Under the pieces are notes generated by a model. That model did no database searches and was not told the origin of the DNA. It was given only the letters and a program-made list of their open reading frames with translations. A stretch of DNA of 64,000 nucleotides from contig JBIQHD010000012.1 in assembly GCA_044508835.1 (NCBI GenBank), positions 54,331 to 118,330 on the forward strand. Direction: 5' to 3'. This DNA is from JAKFDI01 sp044508835 (GTDB lineage: Bacteria > Pseudomonadota > Gammaproteobacteria > Burkholderiales > Burkholderiaceae_C). Positions 1 to 8,773 of this stretch are shown piece by piece; the stretch's first letter is position 1; each line of letters begins with the position of its first letter. A program made the translations under genes and the position numbers.

Positions 1-901
1 GGTAGGCCAGCACGTCGACCAGGTCGTAGTAGCGCTGCACGTCGGCATGCGGCACGCGGCCGGTGAACACCACCTTGTCCTCGATGCCGAGGCGCTGGGC
101 CTGCGCCTTCAGCGCGTCTTCCTGGGGCCCGCCGCCGACGAGCAGCACGCGCACGTCGGGCAGCACGGCCAGCATGGCGGGCAGGGCCTCGAGCAGCAGG
201 TCGAGCCCCTCGTACGCGTAGAACGAGCCGATGAAGCCGACGACGGCGCAGTTGGCAAGGCCGAGCTGCCGCTGCAGCTGCACGTCGGGCCTGCCGCCCA
301 GCTCGAAGCTGCCGATGTCGACGGCATTGGGGATGACCGTTACCTTGTCCTGCGGCACGCCGCGCGCGAGGATGTCGCCGCGCAGCCCCTCGCAGATGGT
401 GAACACGTGGTCGGCGCGGCGCAGCGCATGCGTCTCCAGGCGCCGGGTGAGCCGGTAGCGCAGGCTGCCTTCGCGCGTGGTGCCGTGGTCCACCGCCGCG
501 TCCTCCCAGAACGCGCGCACCTCGTAGGCCACCGGGATGCCGAGGCGCTTGCCCACGCGCAGCGCCGGGATCGCGTTGAGCACCGGCGAGTGGGCATGCA
601 GCAGCTGCGGCCTGACCTGCCGCGCCACCTGCTCGAGCCGCTGTTCCAGCCGGCGCATCAGCGCCACCTCGGCCAGGCCCGGCATGCGCCTGCCGTTCTC
701 GGCCTCGGGCGGCGTGCGGAAGAAGTGCCAGCCGTCGACACGCTCCTCGTCGGCGTCGCCGGCGGTGTGCTTGGGGCTCGTGAGGTGGGAGGTCTCCCAG
801 CCGAGCCGGCGCTGCTCGCGCAGGATGGAGAGCGTGCGGAAGGTGTACCCGCTGTGCAGCGGGATGGAGTGGTCCAGCACGTGAAGGATGCGAAGACTCA
901 T
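1..901 (-). CDS. Exosortase A-associated glycosyltransferase, C-terminus off window (partial)
   Basis: Likely a GT4-type glycosyltransferase of the PEP-CTERM/exosortase A-associated Daro_2409 group, acting in the cytoplasm on repeat-unit assembly. About 300 codons are visible. The N-terminus reads MSLRILHVLDHSIPLHSGY, with the SGY(T/S)FR segment typical of the GT4 donor-loop region. Further in are VIPNAVD and, near the edge, VVGFIGSFYAYEGLDLLLEA, which are usual GT-B fold landmarks. The gene continues past the left edge, so the C-terminal EX7E acceptor region is not seen. The ATG overlaps the stop of the upstream amidotransferase gene (ATGA), indicating translational coupling at the downstream end of the XrtA operon. 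The exact sugar is unknown. Confidence 0.85.
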   Translation of the reverse strand, partial: MSLRILHVLDHSIPLHSGYTFRTLSILREQRRLGWETSHLTSPKHTAGDADEERVDGWHFFRTPPEAENGRRMPGLAEVALMRRLEQRLEQVARQVRPQLLHAHSPVLNAIPALRVGKRLGIPVAYEVRAFWEDAAVDHGTTREGSLRYRLTRRLETHALRRADHVFTICEGLRGDILARGVPQDKVTVIPNAVDIGSFELGGRPDVQLQRQLGLANCAVVGFIGSFYAYEGLDLLLEALPAMLAVLPDVRVLLVGGGPQEDALKAQAQRLGIEDKVVFTGRVPHADVQRYYDLVDVLAY

Positions 902-2844
902 CACGCGACGGCGGCTTCGCGCTCGACAGGGGCGTTCGGCGCGGACGGCGCCTCGTCGACGACCTTGCGCAGGAAGGCCTCGAACATCAGCAGCGTCCAC
1001 AGCGGCGCGCTGTAGTCGCGGCTGCCGTTCTGGTGGGCCTCGACCAGGTGTTCGAGGTAGCCGCGGTTGAACCAGCCGGTCTCGGCCAGGCGGGCGCCCA
1101 GCACCGCGTCGCGCACGCGCTGCTTCAGCGGGCCGCGGAACCAGCGCGCCAGCGGCACGGCGAAGCCCCGCTTCGGCCGGTAGAGCACGTCGTGCGGCAG
1201 GCGCGGCTCCATCGCCTTCTTGAGCAGGAACTTGCCTTCCTGCCCGCGCACCTTGAGCGACGAGGGCAGCGTCGCCAGCCATTCGACGAGCTCGTGGTCC
1301 ATCAGCGGCTCGCGCACCTCCAGCGAATGCGCCATGCTGGCGCGGTCGACCTTGGTGTTGATGTCGCCGACGAGGTAGGTCTTGATGTCCAGGTACTGGA
1401 TGAGCGCGAGCGGGTCGTCGGTGCCGGCCCGAGCGGCGTGGCGCTCGAACACCTCGGCGGCGTCGTAGCCGGCCGCCTCGTTGCGGAACCGCGCGCTGAA
1501 CAGCTGCGCGCGCATCGGCGCGCGGAAGATCGACATCGAATGCGCGTACGCCTCGACCGAGGTGCGCGAGAGCCCCTCGAAGGTGGTCTTGGCGCGGAAC
1601 ACCTGCGGCGCCCAGTCGGCCTTGGGGTACACCCGCCCGAGCAGGCCGAACAGCGGCGCGCGCACCGAATGCGGCAGCGCCGAGCGCATGCGCTCTTCCA
1701 TCAGGTGCAGGCGGTAGCGGCGGTAGCCGCCGAAACTCTCGTCGCCGCCGTCGCCCGACAGCGCCACCGTCACGTGCTTGCGCGCGAGCTGGCACACGCG
1801 GTAGGTGGGGATGGCGGAGCTGTCGGCGTAGGGCTCGTCGTAGAGCAGCGCCAGCGTGTCGATGAGGTCGAAGTCGTCGCTCTTGACGGTCTCGACGCGG
1901 TGCTTCGTGCGGTAGCGCTCGGCCACCTTCTGCGCGAAGGCGGACTCGTCGAAGGCCGGGTCGTCGAAGGCCATGGCGCAGGTGTTCACCGGCGTGTCGG
2001 ACAGGCCCGCCATCTCGGCCACCACGGCGCTCGAATCGACGCCGCCCGACAGGAAGGCGCCGAGCGGCACCTCGGCGATCATGCGCAGCCGCACCGATTC
2101 GCGCAGGCGCTCGTGCAGCTCGGCGCAGGCGTCGTCGGCCGCGATGCGGTTGTCGAGGGTGAAGCGCACGTCCCAGTACGCGCGCGGCTCGGGCAGCAGC
2201 TCGCCGCGGCGCAGGGCGAGCGTGTGCGCCGGCGGCAGCTTGCGCGCCTGGCGGAAGATGGTGCGCGGCTCGGCGGCGTAGCCGAAGGCGAAGTACTCCT
2301 CCACGGCCAGCGGGTCGATGTCGCGCTGCATGCCGCCGTGGGCCAGCAGCGACTTCAGCTCGGAGCCGAAGATGAGCGTGCCGTCGTCCAGCAGCGCGTA
2401 GTGCAGCGGCTTCACGCCCAGGCGGTCGCGCGCGAGGAACAGCGTCTGGCGGTTGCGGTCCCACAGCGCGAAGGCGAACATGCCGCGGAAGCGCTCGACG
2501 CAGGCCTCGCCCCAGGACTCCCAGGCGTGCACGATCACCTCGGTGTCGCTGCGCGTGCGGAACACGTGGCCGAGCGCCTGCAGCTCGGGGATGAGGCTCT
2601 GGTAGTTGTAGATCTCGCCGTTGAAGACCACGACGACCGAGCCGTCCTCGTTGAACAGCGGCTGCTGGCCGGTGGACACGTCGATGATCGACAGGCGCCG
2701 GTGGCCGAACCCGACGCCGGGCTCCACGTGCACGCTGCCCTCGTCGGGCCCGCGGTGGAACTGCGACTGGTTCATGCGCTGCAGCACCGCGCGGTCGATG
2801 TCGCGCCCCGCTCGGGTGTCGAAGATGCCGGTGATGCCGCACAT
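901..2844 (-). CDS. XrtA-system amidotransferase (asparagine synthase-like)
   Basis: Encodes 647 residues of a class-II glutamine amidotransferase joined to an asparagine-synthase domain, matching the amidotransferase regularly found in exosortase A loci. Cys2, exposed after Met removal, starts the glutaminase domain (MCGITGIFD). The ATP pyrophosphatase motif SGGVDSS lies near residues 266-272. The start was set at the ATG giving MCGI because the N-terminal Cys must be at position 2; the reading frame stays open far upstream but only as noise. It probably transfers an amide to a sugar acid of the exopolysaccharide rather than making free asparagine, an inference from context. It lies 5 nt downstream of the preceding glycosyltransferase gene. 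Confidence 0.92.
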   Translation of the reverse strand: MCGITGIFDTRAGRDIDRAVLQRMNQSQFHRGPDEGSVHVEPGVGFGHRRLSIIDVSTGQQPLFNEDGSVVVVFNGEIYNYQSLIPELQALGHVFRTRSDTEVIVHAWESWGEACVERFRGMFAFALWDRNRQTLFLARDRLGVKPLHYALLDDGTLIFGSELKSLLAHGGMQRDIDPLAVEEYFAFGYAAEPRTIFRQARKLPPAHTLALRRGELLPEPRAYWDVRFTLDNRIAADDACAELHERLRESVRLRMIAEVPLGAFLSGGVDSSAVVAEMAGLSDTPVNTCAMAFDDPAFDESAFAQKVAERYRTKHRVETVKSDDFDLIDTLALLYDEPYADSSAIPTYRVCQLARKHVTVALSGDGGDESFGGYRRYRLHLMEERMRSALPHSVRAPLFGLLGRVYPKADWAPQVFRAKTTFEGLSRTSVEAYAHSMSIFRAPMRAQLFSARFRNEAAGYDAAEVFERHAARAGTDDPLALIQYLDIKTYLVGDINTKVDRASMAHSLEVREPLMDHELVEWLATLPSSLKVRGQEGKFLLKKAMEPRLPHDVLYRPKRGFAVPLARWFRGPLKQRVRDAVLGARLAETGWFNRGYLEHLVEAHQNGSRDYSAPLWTLLMFEAFLRKVVDEAPSAPNAPVEREAAVA

Positions 2845-2849
2845 GATGC

Positions 2850-4031
2850 TCAGGCTTCCTGTTGTTGTGACCGCGAGGCGCAGCGCCCCGTCCGCGCGAG
2901 CTGCCGGTCGTAGACGCGCTGGTAGCCCGACACCATGGCCTGCAGGCTGAAGTGCCGCTCGGCGTCCTCGCGCGCCGCCCGGCCCATGGCGGCGGCCGAC
3001 GCGGGGTCGCCGGCCAGCGCCAGCAGCGCCTCGGCCATGGCCGAGGCATCCGCGGCCGGCACGATGCGGCCGGTGGCGCCGTCGCGCACCAGATCGGCGT
3101 TGCCGCCGACGTCGGTGGCCACGACCGGCAGGCCGCTCGCCATCGCCTCGAGGATGGTATTGGAGATGCCCTCGGCCAGCGACGGCAGCGCGAAGCAGTC
3201 GAGCCCGCGCATGACATCTGCCACATCCCGGCGCTCGCCGGGCAGCCAGGCGAGATCGGCCATGCCGGCCTCGGCGAGGATGGCTTCGCACTGCGCCTTG
3301 AGCGGCCCGTCGCCGACCAGCGCGAGGCGCAGGCGCGGGCGCAGTTCCGGGCGCAGCTGCAGGGCGCGCACGAAGGCGCGCGCGAGCATCGTCTGGTCCT
3401 TGACCTGCTGCATGCGGCCGACGGTGCCGACGAGCCAGTGCTCGCCGGCCCCGAACGGGCAGCCCGCGATGGCGGCGCGCGGCCGCGCCGGAAAGAAGCG
3501 CTGGGTGTCGACGCCGTTGCACAGCCGGGTCACGTCGCCCGCGGGCACGTCCACCTTGTCGATCAGGTAGCGCTCGAGGTCGCGCGAGAGCGCGATGAAG
3601 TGGCCGACGAACGGCCGGTACAGGCGCCGCGCCCACTGGTACTTGCGGCTGCTGCCGTCCAGGTCGGACACGTCGCGCCCGTGCTCGCCGTGGATGCGCA
3701 CCGGCACGCCGGCCAGCCATGCGGGAACCGCCGCTTCCAGCGCCGCCAGGTTGCGCGTGTGCACGATGGCGGGGCGCAGGCGCTTCATCAGGCGGTACAG
3801 CCGCGGGTACAGCCACACGCCGTGGCCGGGCGGCTTGTTCAGGGCGATGAACTCGACGTCGTCGCGCACGACGCGGCGGCGGAAGTCGGTGACCTCGGTG
3901 AGCGAGACGACCGCATGCCGGTAGGCGTCGGCCGGCATGTGGTTGATCAGGTTGACGACGCCGTTCTCGAGCCCGCCGACGTCGAAACGGTAGACGAGGT
4001 GCAGCACCAGCGGTCGCGGATCACTCGCCAT
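2850..4031 (-). CDS. XrtA-associated sugar transferase (TIGR03088-like)
   Basis: A 393-residue GT4-family glycosyltransferase of the exosortase A-associated kind. The N-terminus LVLHLVYRFDVGGLENGVV contains the GGLE loop common to this group. The C-terminal half has FALPSLAEGISNTILEAMA, the EX7E acceptor/nucleotide motif, followed by GLPVVATDVGGN. The chosen ATG overlaps the end of xrtA by 11 nt; a longer reading frame upstream lies inside xrtA and is not needed. It likely adds one sugar of the repeat unit at the inner face of the membrane. Donor specificity cannot be read from the sequence. Confidence 0.9.
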   Translation of the reverse strand: MASDPRPLVLHLVYRFDVGGLENGVVNLINHMPADAYRHAVVSLTEVTDFRRRVVRDDVEFIALNKPPGHGVWLYPRLYRLMKRLRPAIVHTRNLAALEAAVPAWLAGVPVRIHGEHGRDVSDLDGSSRKYQWARRLYRPFVGHFIALSRDLERYLIDKVDVPAGDVTRLCNGVDTQRFFPARPRAAIAGCPFGAGEHWLVGTVGRMQQVKDQTMLARAFVRALQLRPELRPRLRLALVGDGPLKAQCEAILAEAGMADLAWLPGERRDVADVMRGLDCFALPSLAEGISNTILEAMASGLPVVATDVGGNADLVRDGATGRIVPAADASAMAEALLALAGDPASAAAMGRAAREDAERHFSLQAMVSGYQRVYDRQLARTGRCASRSQQQEA

Positions 4032-5589
4032 CGCGGGTGCGGCGAAGTTGCGCCTCGATGGCGCCCAGGTGCGCCTGCAGGAAGGCGTCGAGCACGGCCT
4101 CCTGCTCGCCGGCCCGGGCCTCGTGCGCATGGACGACGATGGCCGCGGCGTCGTCGCCGCGCCCCATCAGGCGGTACAGCGCGCCCCACAGGCGGGCCGA
4201 GGCGTCGCCCTGCGTCAGCCGGCCGTTGACCCAGTAGAGCTGCCGCACCGCCAGCCGGCTGCCGTCGGGCGCGCCGCCGAGCGAGGCCGGCCGCAGCCGG
4301 GCGGTGCGCAGGGTCACCGCGCCGCCGGGCAGTTCCAGCGTGCGCAGGCCCGTCGCGGCCACGGCCCATTTCAGGTCGTTGCTGCGCACGAGCATGTTCT
4401 GCGAGCTGACGAGCTTGCGTTCGTAGTCCTGCCGGCGGTAGTAGGCCACGTACAGCCCGACCTCGCCCTCGGCCGAGGCGTAGCGCGCCTGCAGCTCGCC
4501 GGCGGGCTCGACGAAGGCGGGCTTCCAGTCGTCCCCCTCGCCCGCCGCCATCCGCCAGCCCGGCGCCGGCGCGACCGGCGCCAGATGCGGCGTGCCGGTG
4601 GCCACCGCCGCGTCGGCCAGCCGCGCGACATAGTGCGGCAGCACGAACAGCAGCACCGCGGCCGCGGCCACCGCCCACAGCCCGCCCGTGGCCGCCGGCG
4701 CCGCGCCGGAGGCCGCGGGCAGCGGCGCCTCGGCCTCGTCGGCCGGCGCCTCGGCCCAGCGGCTGCCGATGGCGAACATCAGCAGGATCACCACGCCGAA
4801 GAACACCCAGCCGTAGATCAGGTGGTCCACGCCCACGGCGAGCTTGTTGCCCGACAGGTGGCCGAGCATCACGATCATGTAGGCGCGCAGCCAGTTGGCG
4901 ACGATGGGCACCAGCAGCGCCACGCCGACGAACACCAGCCGGCGCTTGGTGGAGCGGTAGTTGAGGTAGGCGTACAGCGTGCCGACCATCAGCGAGGCGA
5001 TGAGGTAGCGCACGCCGCTGCAGGCCTCGACCACCGACCACGCGCCCGAGGGAATGATCAGGTTCAGGCCCTCGCGGTAGACCGGGATGCCGCTCAGGCG
5101 CAGCGCGGCCACGGTGAAGTCGGCCGTCCAGGTCATGAGCGTGGGCATGAGGAACTCGCCCACCGGCACGGCGAAGAACAGGAAGCCGAGCGCGAACCAC
5201 ATCGGCCGGCTCGCGCGCACGCCCACGATCGCCAGCACGCACAGCACGATGAGCGCCACGAGCGCGAGCTGGGTGAGCGCGTTCACCGTCGCCATGTCGC
5301 CGAGCAGCCAGCCGGCGCCCGTCAGCGCCACGGGCAGCAGCAGCCAGGGCGACGGGCGCGGCGTCAGCGCCGCCAGCTCGCGGCGGCGCTGCCAGATCAG
5401 CCACAGCACGATGGGCGGCACCAGGAAGGCGTGTGTGAAGGTCTCCGAGCGCGCCCAGATCGAGACCATCGCCGCGGCGGTGTCGCGGTAGAGCAGCAGC
5501 ACGGCCGCCAGCGCCAGGCCGAGCGCCAGCAGGGTGCCGCGCCAGGCGGGGCGGATGCCGGCGCGCGCGCCGCCGATGACAGCGCTCAT
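4021..5589 (-). CDS. xrtA: Exosortase A fused to EpsI domain
   Basis: A 522-residue inner-membrane transpeptidase-like enzyme that recognises PEP-CTERM sorting signals. About eight hydrophobic segments fill residues 18-275. The expected catalytic residues are present: Cys190 in EACSGVRYL, Arg235 in NWLRAYMIV and His256 in HLIYGWVFFG. Beyond residue 280 comes an Ala/Pro-rich linker, one more membrane segment and a periplasmic EpsI-like domain with YVAYYRRQDYERKLVSS. This EpsI fusion is usual for the XrtA subtype. The ATG at 5589 overlaps the upstream glycosyltransferase stop by four bases. The substrate encoded in this window is the PEP-CTERM protein at 16611. Confidence 0.95.
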   Translation of the reverse strand: MSAVIGGARAGIRPAWRGTLLALGLALAAVLLLYRDTAAAMVSIWARSETFTHAFLVPPIVLWLIWQRRRELAALTPRPSPWLLLPVALTGAGWLLGDMATVNALTQLALVALIVLCVLAIVGVRASRPMWFALGFLFFAVPVGEFLMPTLMTWTADFTVAALRLSGIPVYREGLNLIIPSGAWSVVEACSGVRYLIASLMVGTLYAYLNYRSTKRRLVFVGVALLVPIVANWLRAYMIVMLGHLSGNKLAVGVDHLIYGWVFFGVVILLMFAIGSRWAEAPADEAEAPLPAASGAAPAATGGLWAVAAAAVLLFVLPHYVARLADAAVATGTPHLAPVAPAPGWRMAAGEGDDWKPAFVEPAGELQARYASAEGEVGLYVAYYRRQDYERKLVSSQNMLVRSNDLKWAVAATGLRTLELPGGAVTLRTARLRPASLGGAPDGSRLAVRQLYWVNGRLTQGDASARLWGALYRLMGRGDDAAAIVVHAHEARAGEQEAVLDAFLQAHLGAIEAQLRRTRDGE

Positions 5590-6797
5590 GCCGGTGCCCT
5601 TTCGAGATCGAGGTGGCGGTCGATGCCGGCCAGGTGCGCCCCCCAGCTGTACTGGCGCAGCACCCGCTCGCGGCCGGCCGCGCCGATGGCGGCGGCGCGC
5701 CCGGCCGACCGCAGCAGCGTGCCGATGCACTCGACGAAACCCTCGGCGCTGTCGGCCGCCAGCAGGTCGGAGCCTTCGAGCACGTCGATCGGCCCCACGC
5801 ACTGGCGCGACGCGACCACCGGCCGCCCCATCGCCATCGCCTCGAGCACCTTGTTCTGGATACCGCGCGCCAGGCGCAGCGGCGCCACCACCACGGCGGC
5901 ATGCTGCAGGTAGGGGCGCACGTCGGGCACGGTGCCGGTGACGTTCACCGCGTCGCCCGCCAGCGCGAGCACGGTCGGCGTGGGGCTGCGGCCGACGATG
6001 TGGAAGCGCAGCGCCGGCCACTGCCGGCGCAGGGCCGGCAGCATCTCGCCCGCGAACCAGCTCACCGCGTCGACGTTGGGCCAGTAGTCCATGGCGCCGG
6101 TGAAGACGACCGGGATCTCGCCGGGCGCGAACGGCGAGGCGCGTCCGGCGTCGGGCGCGAAGAACTCGCTGTCCACGCCGTTGCTCATCGACTCGACCGA
6201 CGCCGCGGCTTCCGGGGCGAGGCGGCGGAACAGCGCGGTCTCGTTCTCGGTGACGAAGAAGGAGCGATGCGACTGCGCGGCCACGGCGCGCTCGTAGGCC
6301 AGCAGCCGCTCGCCCTCGCGCCGGTACAGCCACGACAGCGGCCAGCGGTGCGCGCCGGCGTACTGCGTCCACTTGGCGGAATCGACGTCGACGAAATCGA
6401 CCAGCGTGCGCACGCCGCCGGGCAGCGCCTCGACGTACTGCGCCATCGACGAGGAGAACACGACCGCCGTCCCGATGCGGTGCTGCGCCACGGTGCGCTG
6501 CACCCAGTCGGCCAGGCCCGCGTCTCGGTAGTAGTCGAGCGTCAGCGCGCGCCGGCGCAGCAGGCCGCCGAGGCTGCGCACCTTGGCGAGCCGCGGATGC
6601 AGCCGCGCGGCATGGACGCCGGCGCACATCGCGCGCACGGTGTCGACGTGCCGCGCGTCGTCGGGATCGTCGACGAAGGTACCGAGGTACACGCGGTGCC
6701 GCGCGGCCAGGTGCTTGAGCAGGTGGAAGGAGCGCACCTTGTCGCCCTTGTTGGGCGGGTACGGCAGCCGGTGCACCAGGTAGAGCAGGTTCGCCAT
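5586..6797 (-). CDS. XrtA-associated glycosyltransferase (TIGR03087-like)
   Basis: A 403-residue GT4-type glycosyltransferase. The N-terminus LLYLVHRLPYPPNKGDKVRS is the hallmark of the exosortase-associated stp1 group. The C-terminal part has VVVAPLRLARGIQNKVLEAM, an EX7E-type motif, then GRPVVASRQC. It is three bases downstream of the FemAB-like gene and overlaps xrtA, so it is cotranscribed. It probably works at the inner membrane on the lipid-linked oligosaccharide. The sugar is unknown. Confidence 0.9.
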   Translation of the reverse strand: MANLLYLVHRLPYPPNKGDKVRSFHLLKHLAARHRVYLGTFVDDPDDARHVDTVRAMCAGVHAARLHPRLAKVRSLGGLLRRRALTLDYYRDAGLADWVQRTVAQHRIGTAVVFSSSMAQYVEALPGGVRTLVDFVDVDSAKWTQYAGAHRWPLSWLYRREGERLLAYERAVAAQSHRSFFVTENETALFRRLAPEAAASVESMSNGVDSEFFAPDAGRASPFAPGEIPVVFTGAMDYWPNVDAVSWFAGEMLPALRRQWPALRFHIVGRSPTPTVLALAGDAVNVTGTVPDVRPYLQHAAVVVAPLRLARGIQNKVLEAMAMGRPVVASRQCVGPIDVLEGSDLLAADSAEGFVECIGTLLRSAGRAAAIGAAGRERVLRQYSWGAHLAGIDRHLDLERAPA

Positions 6798-6800
6798 GGC

Positions 6801-7838
6801 TCAGCCGAGGTTGCGCACCACATGCGGCCCGAGCCAGTTGGCCAGGCCGATGGGCATGCGCCGCCAGGTCTCGATCAGCAGCCGGTACTTGGCGTTGGCC
6901 GGGTTGTTCTGCGGGATGGCGTCGCGCTTGTAGAGGCAATACTCGTAGTGCAGCGGCTGCGGCTCGAAGCCCCAGTTCTTCTTGAACGAATAGGAACCCG
7001 TGCCCTGCTTGCTGCGGCCGTAGTCGAAGGTCTTCAGGCCGCGCGCGCAGGAGCGGCGCATCAGCTCCCAGTACTTGAAGTCGTTGGCGGCGAGCTCGCG
7101 AGCGGACTCGTCGTCGCCGGCGTAGTACGGCAGCACCTCGTCGCGGAAGTAGAAGCTCAGCACGCTCGACAGCGCCCGGCCGTCGGGCGCCTGCACGGTG
7201 AGCACGTCCACGTCGCCGGCGAAGGTCTCGAGCAGCGCCTCGAAGTAGCGGCGCGGCAGGGCCGGCGTGCCGTGGCGGTGCACGTTGTCGGCGTACAGCG
7301 GGAAGAAGCGCTCGACGCCGGCATCGACGTCGCTGCGCAGGCCGTTCTTGATGCCCTTGCGCACCATCGCCCGCTGCTTGCGCGGGATGGCGAGCATGTT
7401 GGCCTCCTCCTCCGCCAGGATGGGCTTGCGGAAGGTGACGTAGAGGTCCTGCTTCGGCCAGTCGGGGTGGCGCGGCTGCAGGTTGCGCAGTTCGAGGTGC
7501 TCGACGCCCAGCTCGCCGGCCAGGCGCTGCGCCTCGCGCTCCAGCGCGTCGGCCGCCGCCGGGCCGCTCGCGGCCACGCCGCCATACACTGCGAACGGCA
7601 GGCTGACGAGCGAATGCCCGAAGAGCATGCTCTTCACCCGCGCGAGCGGCAGCACGCCGACGATGCGGCCCGCCTCCTCGGCGTACAGGAAGAACGGCTG
7701 GTGGCGGAAGACGTCGCGCAGGATGGACTGCCAGCCGGCGCGGTGGAAGAACGTCGCCTCGGGACAGGCGAGCACGAACTCGTCCCAGCGCGCCGCGGCA
7801 GCGGCGTCGTGGGGCTGCAGTCGGTGAACGGCAGGCAT
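6801..7838 (-). CDS. XrtA-associated FemAB-like acyltransferase
   Basis: A 345-residue protein of the FemAB family variant found in PEP-CTERM/XrtA loci. FemAB proteins have two GNAT folds and add amino acids to peptidoglycan or transfer acyl groups. Visible landmarks are FFHRAGWQSILRDVF at the N-terminus, the central ELRNLQP segment, and a C-terminal GNAT-like stretch with YGRSKQGTGSYSFKKNWGFE, which is strongly conserved in the XrtA subgroup. The gene lies 4 nt after the deacetylase gene. Modification of the polysaccharide or its carrier is the likely role, but the real acceptor is unknown. Confidence 0.88.
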   Translation of the reverse strand: MPAVHRLQPHDAAAAARWDEFVLACPEATFFHRAGWQSILRDVFRHQPFFLYAEEAGRIVGVLPLARVKSMLFGHSLVSLPFAVYGGVAASGPAAADALEREAQRLAGELGVEHLELRNLQPRHPDWPKQDLYVTFRKPILAEEEANMLAIPRKQRAMVRKGIKNGLRSDVDAGVERFFPLYADNVHRHGTPALPRRYFEALLETFAGDVDVLTVQAPDGRALSSVLSFYFRDEVLPYYAGDDESARELAANDFKYWELMRRSCARGLKTFDYGRSKQGTGSYSFKKNWGFEPQPLHYEYCLYKRDAIPQNNPANAKYRLLIETWRRMPIGLANWLGPHVVRNLG

Positions 7839-7842
7839 CGGA

Positions 7843-8712
7843 TCAGTGGGCGGCCGGCGTGCCGAGAAAGATCTCGTCCATGCGGCCCCAGCGGAAGTCG
7901 CCCAGCAGGCGGTCGAGCCGCGCTTCCATGCGCGGGATGTTCACGTAGTGCCGGAAGCGCGTCTTGGCGTCGATGCCGGCCACGCGCGGCTGGCCGGCGT
8001 CGATCTCCCAGGGATGGAAGTAGAAGATCGCCGACTGGCGGTCGCCCGCATTCACGCGGCGCAGCATCCAGCGCGACAGCGCGTACGGCAGCAGGCGGAA
8101 GTAGCCGCCGCCGCTGGACGGCAGGTTGCGCCCGCGCAGGCGCAGGGTGGTCACCGGCACCTCCAGCAGCCCGCTCGCGACCCGGTGCGCGAAGCGCGGC
8201 GCGTCGGGCATGCCGTAGTGGTCGTGGCGGATGGGGTAGATGCTGGAGCTGTAGCGGTAGCCGGCGCGGGCCAGGCTGTCGAACGCCCACAGGTTGCCCT
8301 CGCCGATGGAAAAACTCGGCGCGCGGTAGCCCTGCACCGCCACGCCGGCGATGTCTTCGAGCACCTTCTTGGCCGACTGCACGTCGTCGTCGAACGCGTC
8401 GCGGCTCAGGTCGCTCGCGCGCTGGTGGCCGTAGCCGTGGCTCGCCAGCTCGTGCCCGCCGTCGACGATGCGCCGCACGAGCTGCGGATAGCGCTCGGCC
8501 ACCCAGCCGAGGGTGAAGAACGTGGCCCGGGTGTCGTGGCGCTCGAGCATCGCGAGGATGCGCTCGACGTTGCGCTCGACGCGGCATTCCCGCGCGTCCC
8601 ATTCGCTGCGGCGGATGTAGGGAGCGAACGCCGAGACCTGGAAGTAGTCCTCGACGTCGATGGTCATGGCGTTGACCACGGCACCGCCTGCCGGAATCGG
8701 CCGTGCGCTCAC
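7843..8712 (-). CDS. XrtA-associated polysaccharide deacetylase
   Basis: A 289-residue carbohydrate esterase family 4 (NodB) protein. The metal and catalytic motif TIDVEDYFQ has Asp19 and Asp22, and SHGYGH supplies the His92/His96 pair. YRAPSFSIG is the third NodB motif. It probably removes N-acetyl groups from the nascent polysaccharide. The start is the GTG at 8712 because a perfect Shine-Dalgarno sequence (GGAGGTGA, complement of 8717-8724) sits five bases ahead of it. An internal ATG giving MTIDVED (8667) is possible but has no comparable ribosome site. No signal peptide is obvious. Confidence 0.93.
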   Translation of the reverse strand: MSARPIPAGGAVVNAMTIDVEDYFQVSAFAPYIRRSEWDARECRVERNVERILAMLERHDTRATFFTLGWVAERYPQLVRRIVDGGHELASHGYGHQRASDLSRDAFDDDVQSAKKVLEDIAGVAVQGYRAPSFSIGEGNLWAFDSLARAGYRYSSSIYPIRHDHYGMPDAPRFAHRVASGLLEVPVTTLRLRGRNLPSSGGGYFRLLPYALSRWMLRRVNAGDRQSAIFYFHPWEIDAGQPRVAGIDAKTRFRHYVNIPRMEARLDRLLGDFRWGRMDEIFLGTPAAH

Positions 8713-8773
8713 GGGGTCACCTCCGTGCTTCGCACTGCGGTGCGAGCCCCCTTCGGAGCGGCCGTGCGGGGAC

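Noticed and set aside
1033..8516. Several very long plus-strand frames antisense to the XrtA operon
   Set aside because: Low-complexity Arg/Ala/His composition, no recognisable motif; all explained as shadows of the minus-strand genes.
8713..8773. Possible small RNA or hairpin between the XrtA ATPase and the deacetylase
   Set aside because: Only a 6-bp stem plus the deacetylase ribosome site; nothing beyond an ordinary intergenic gap.
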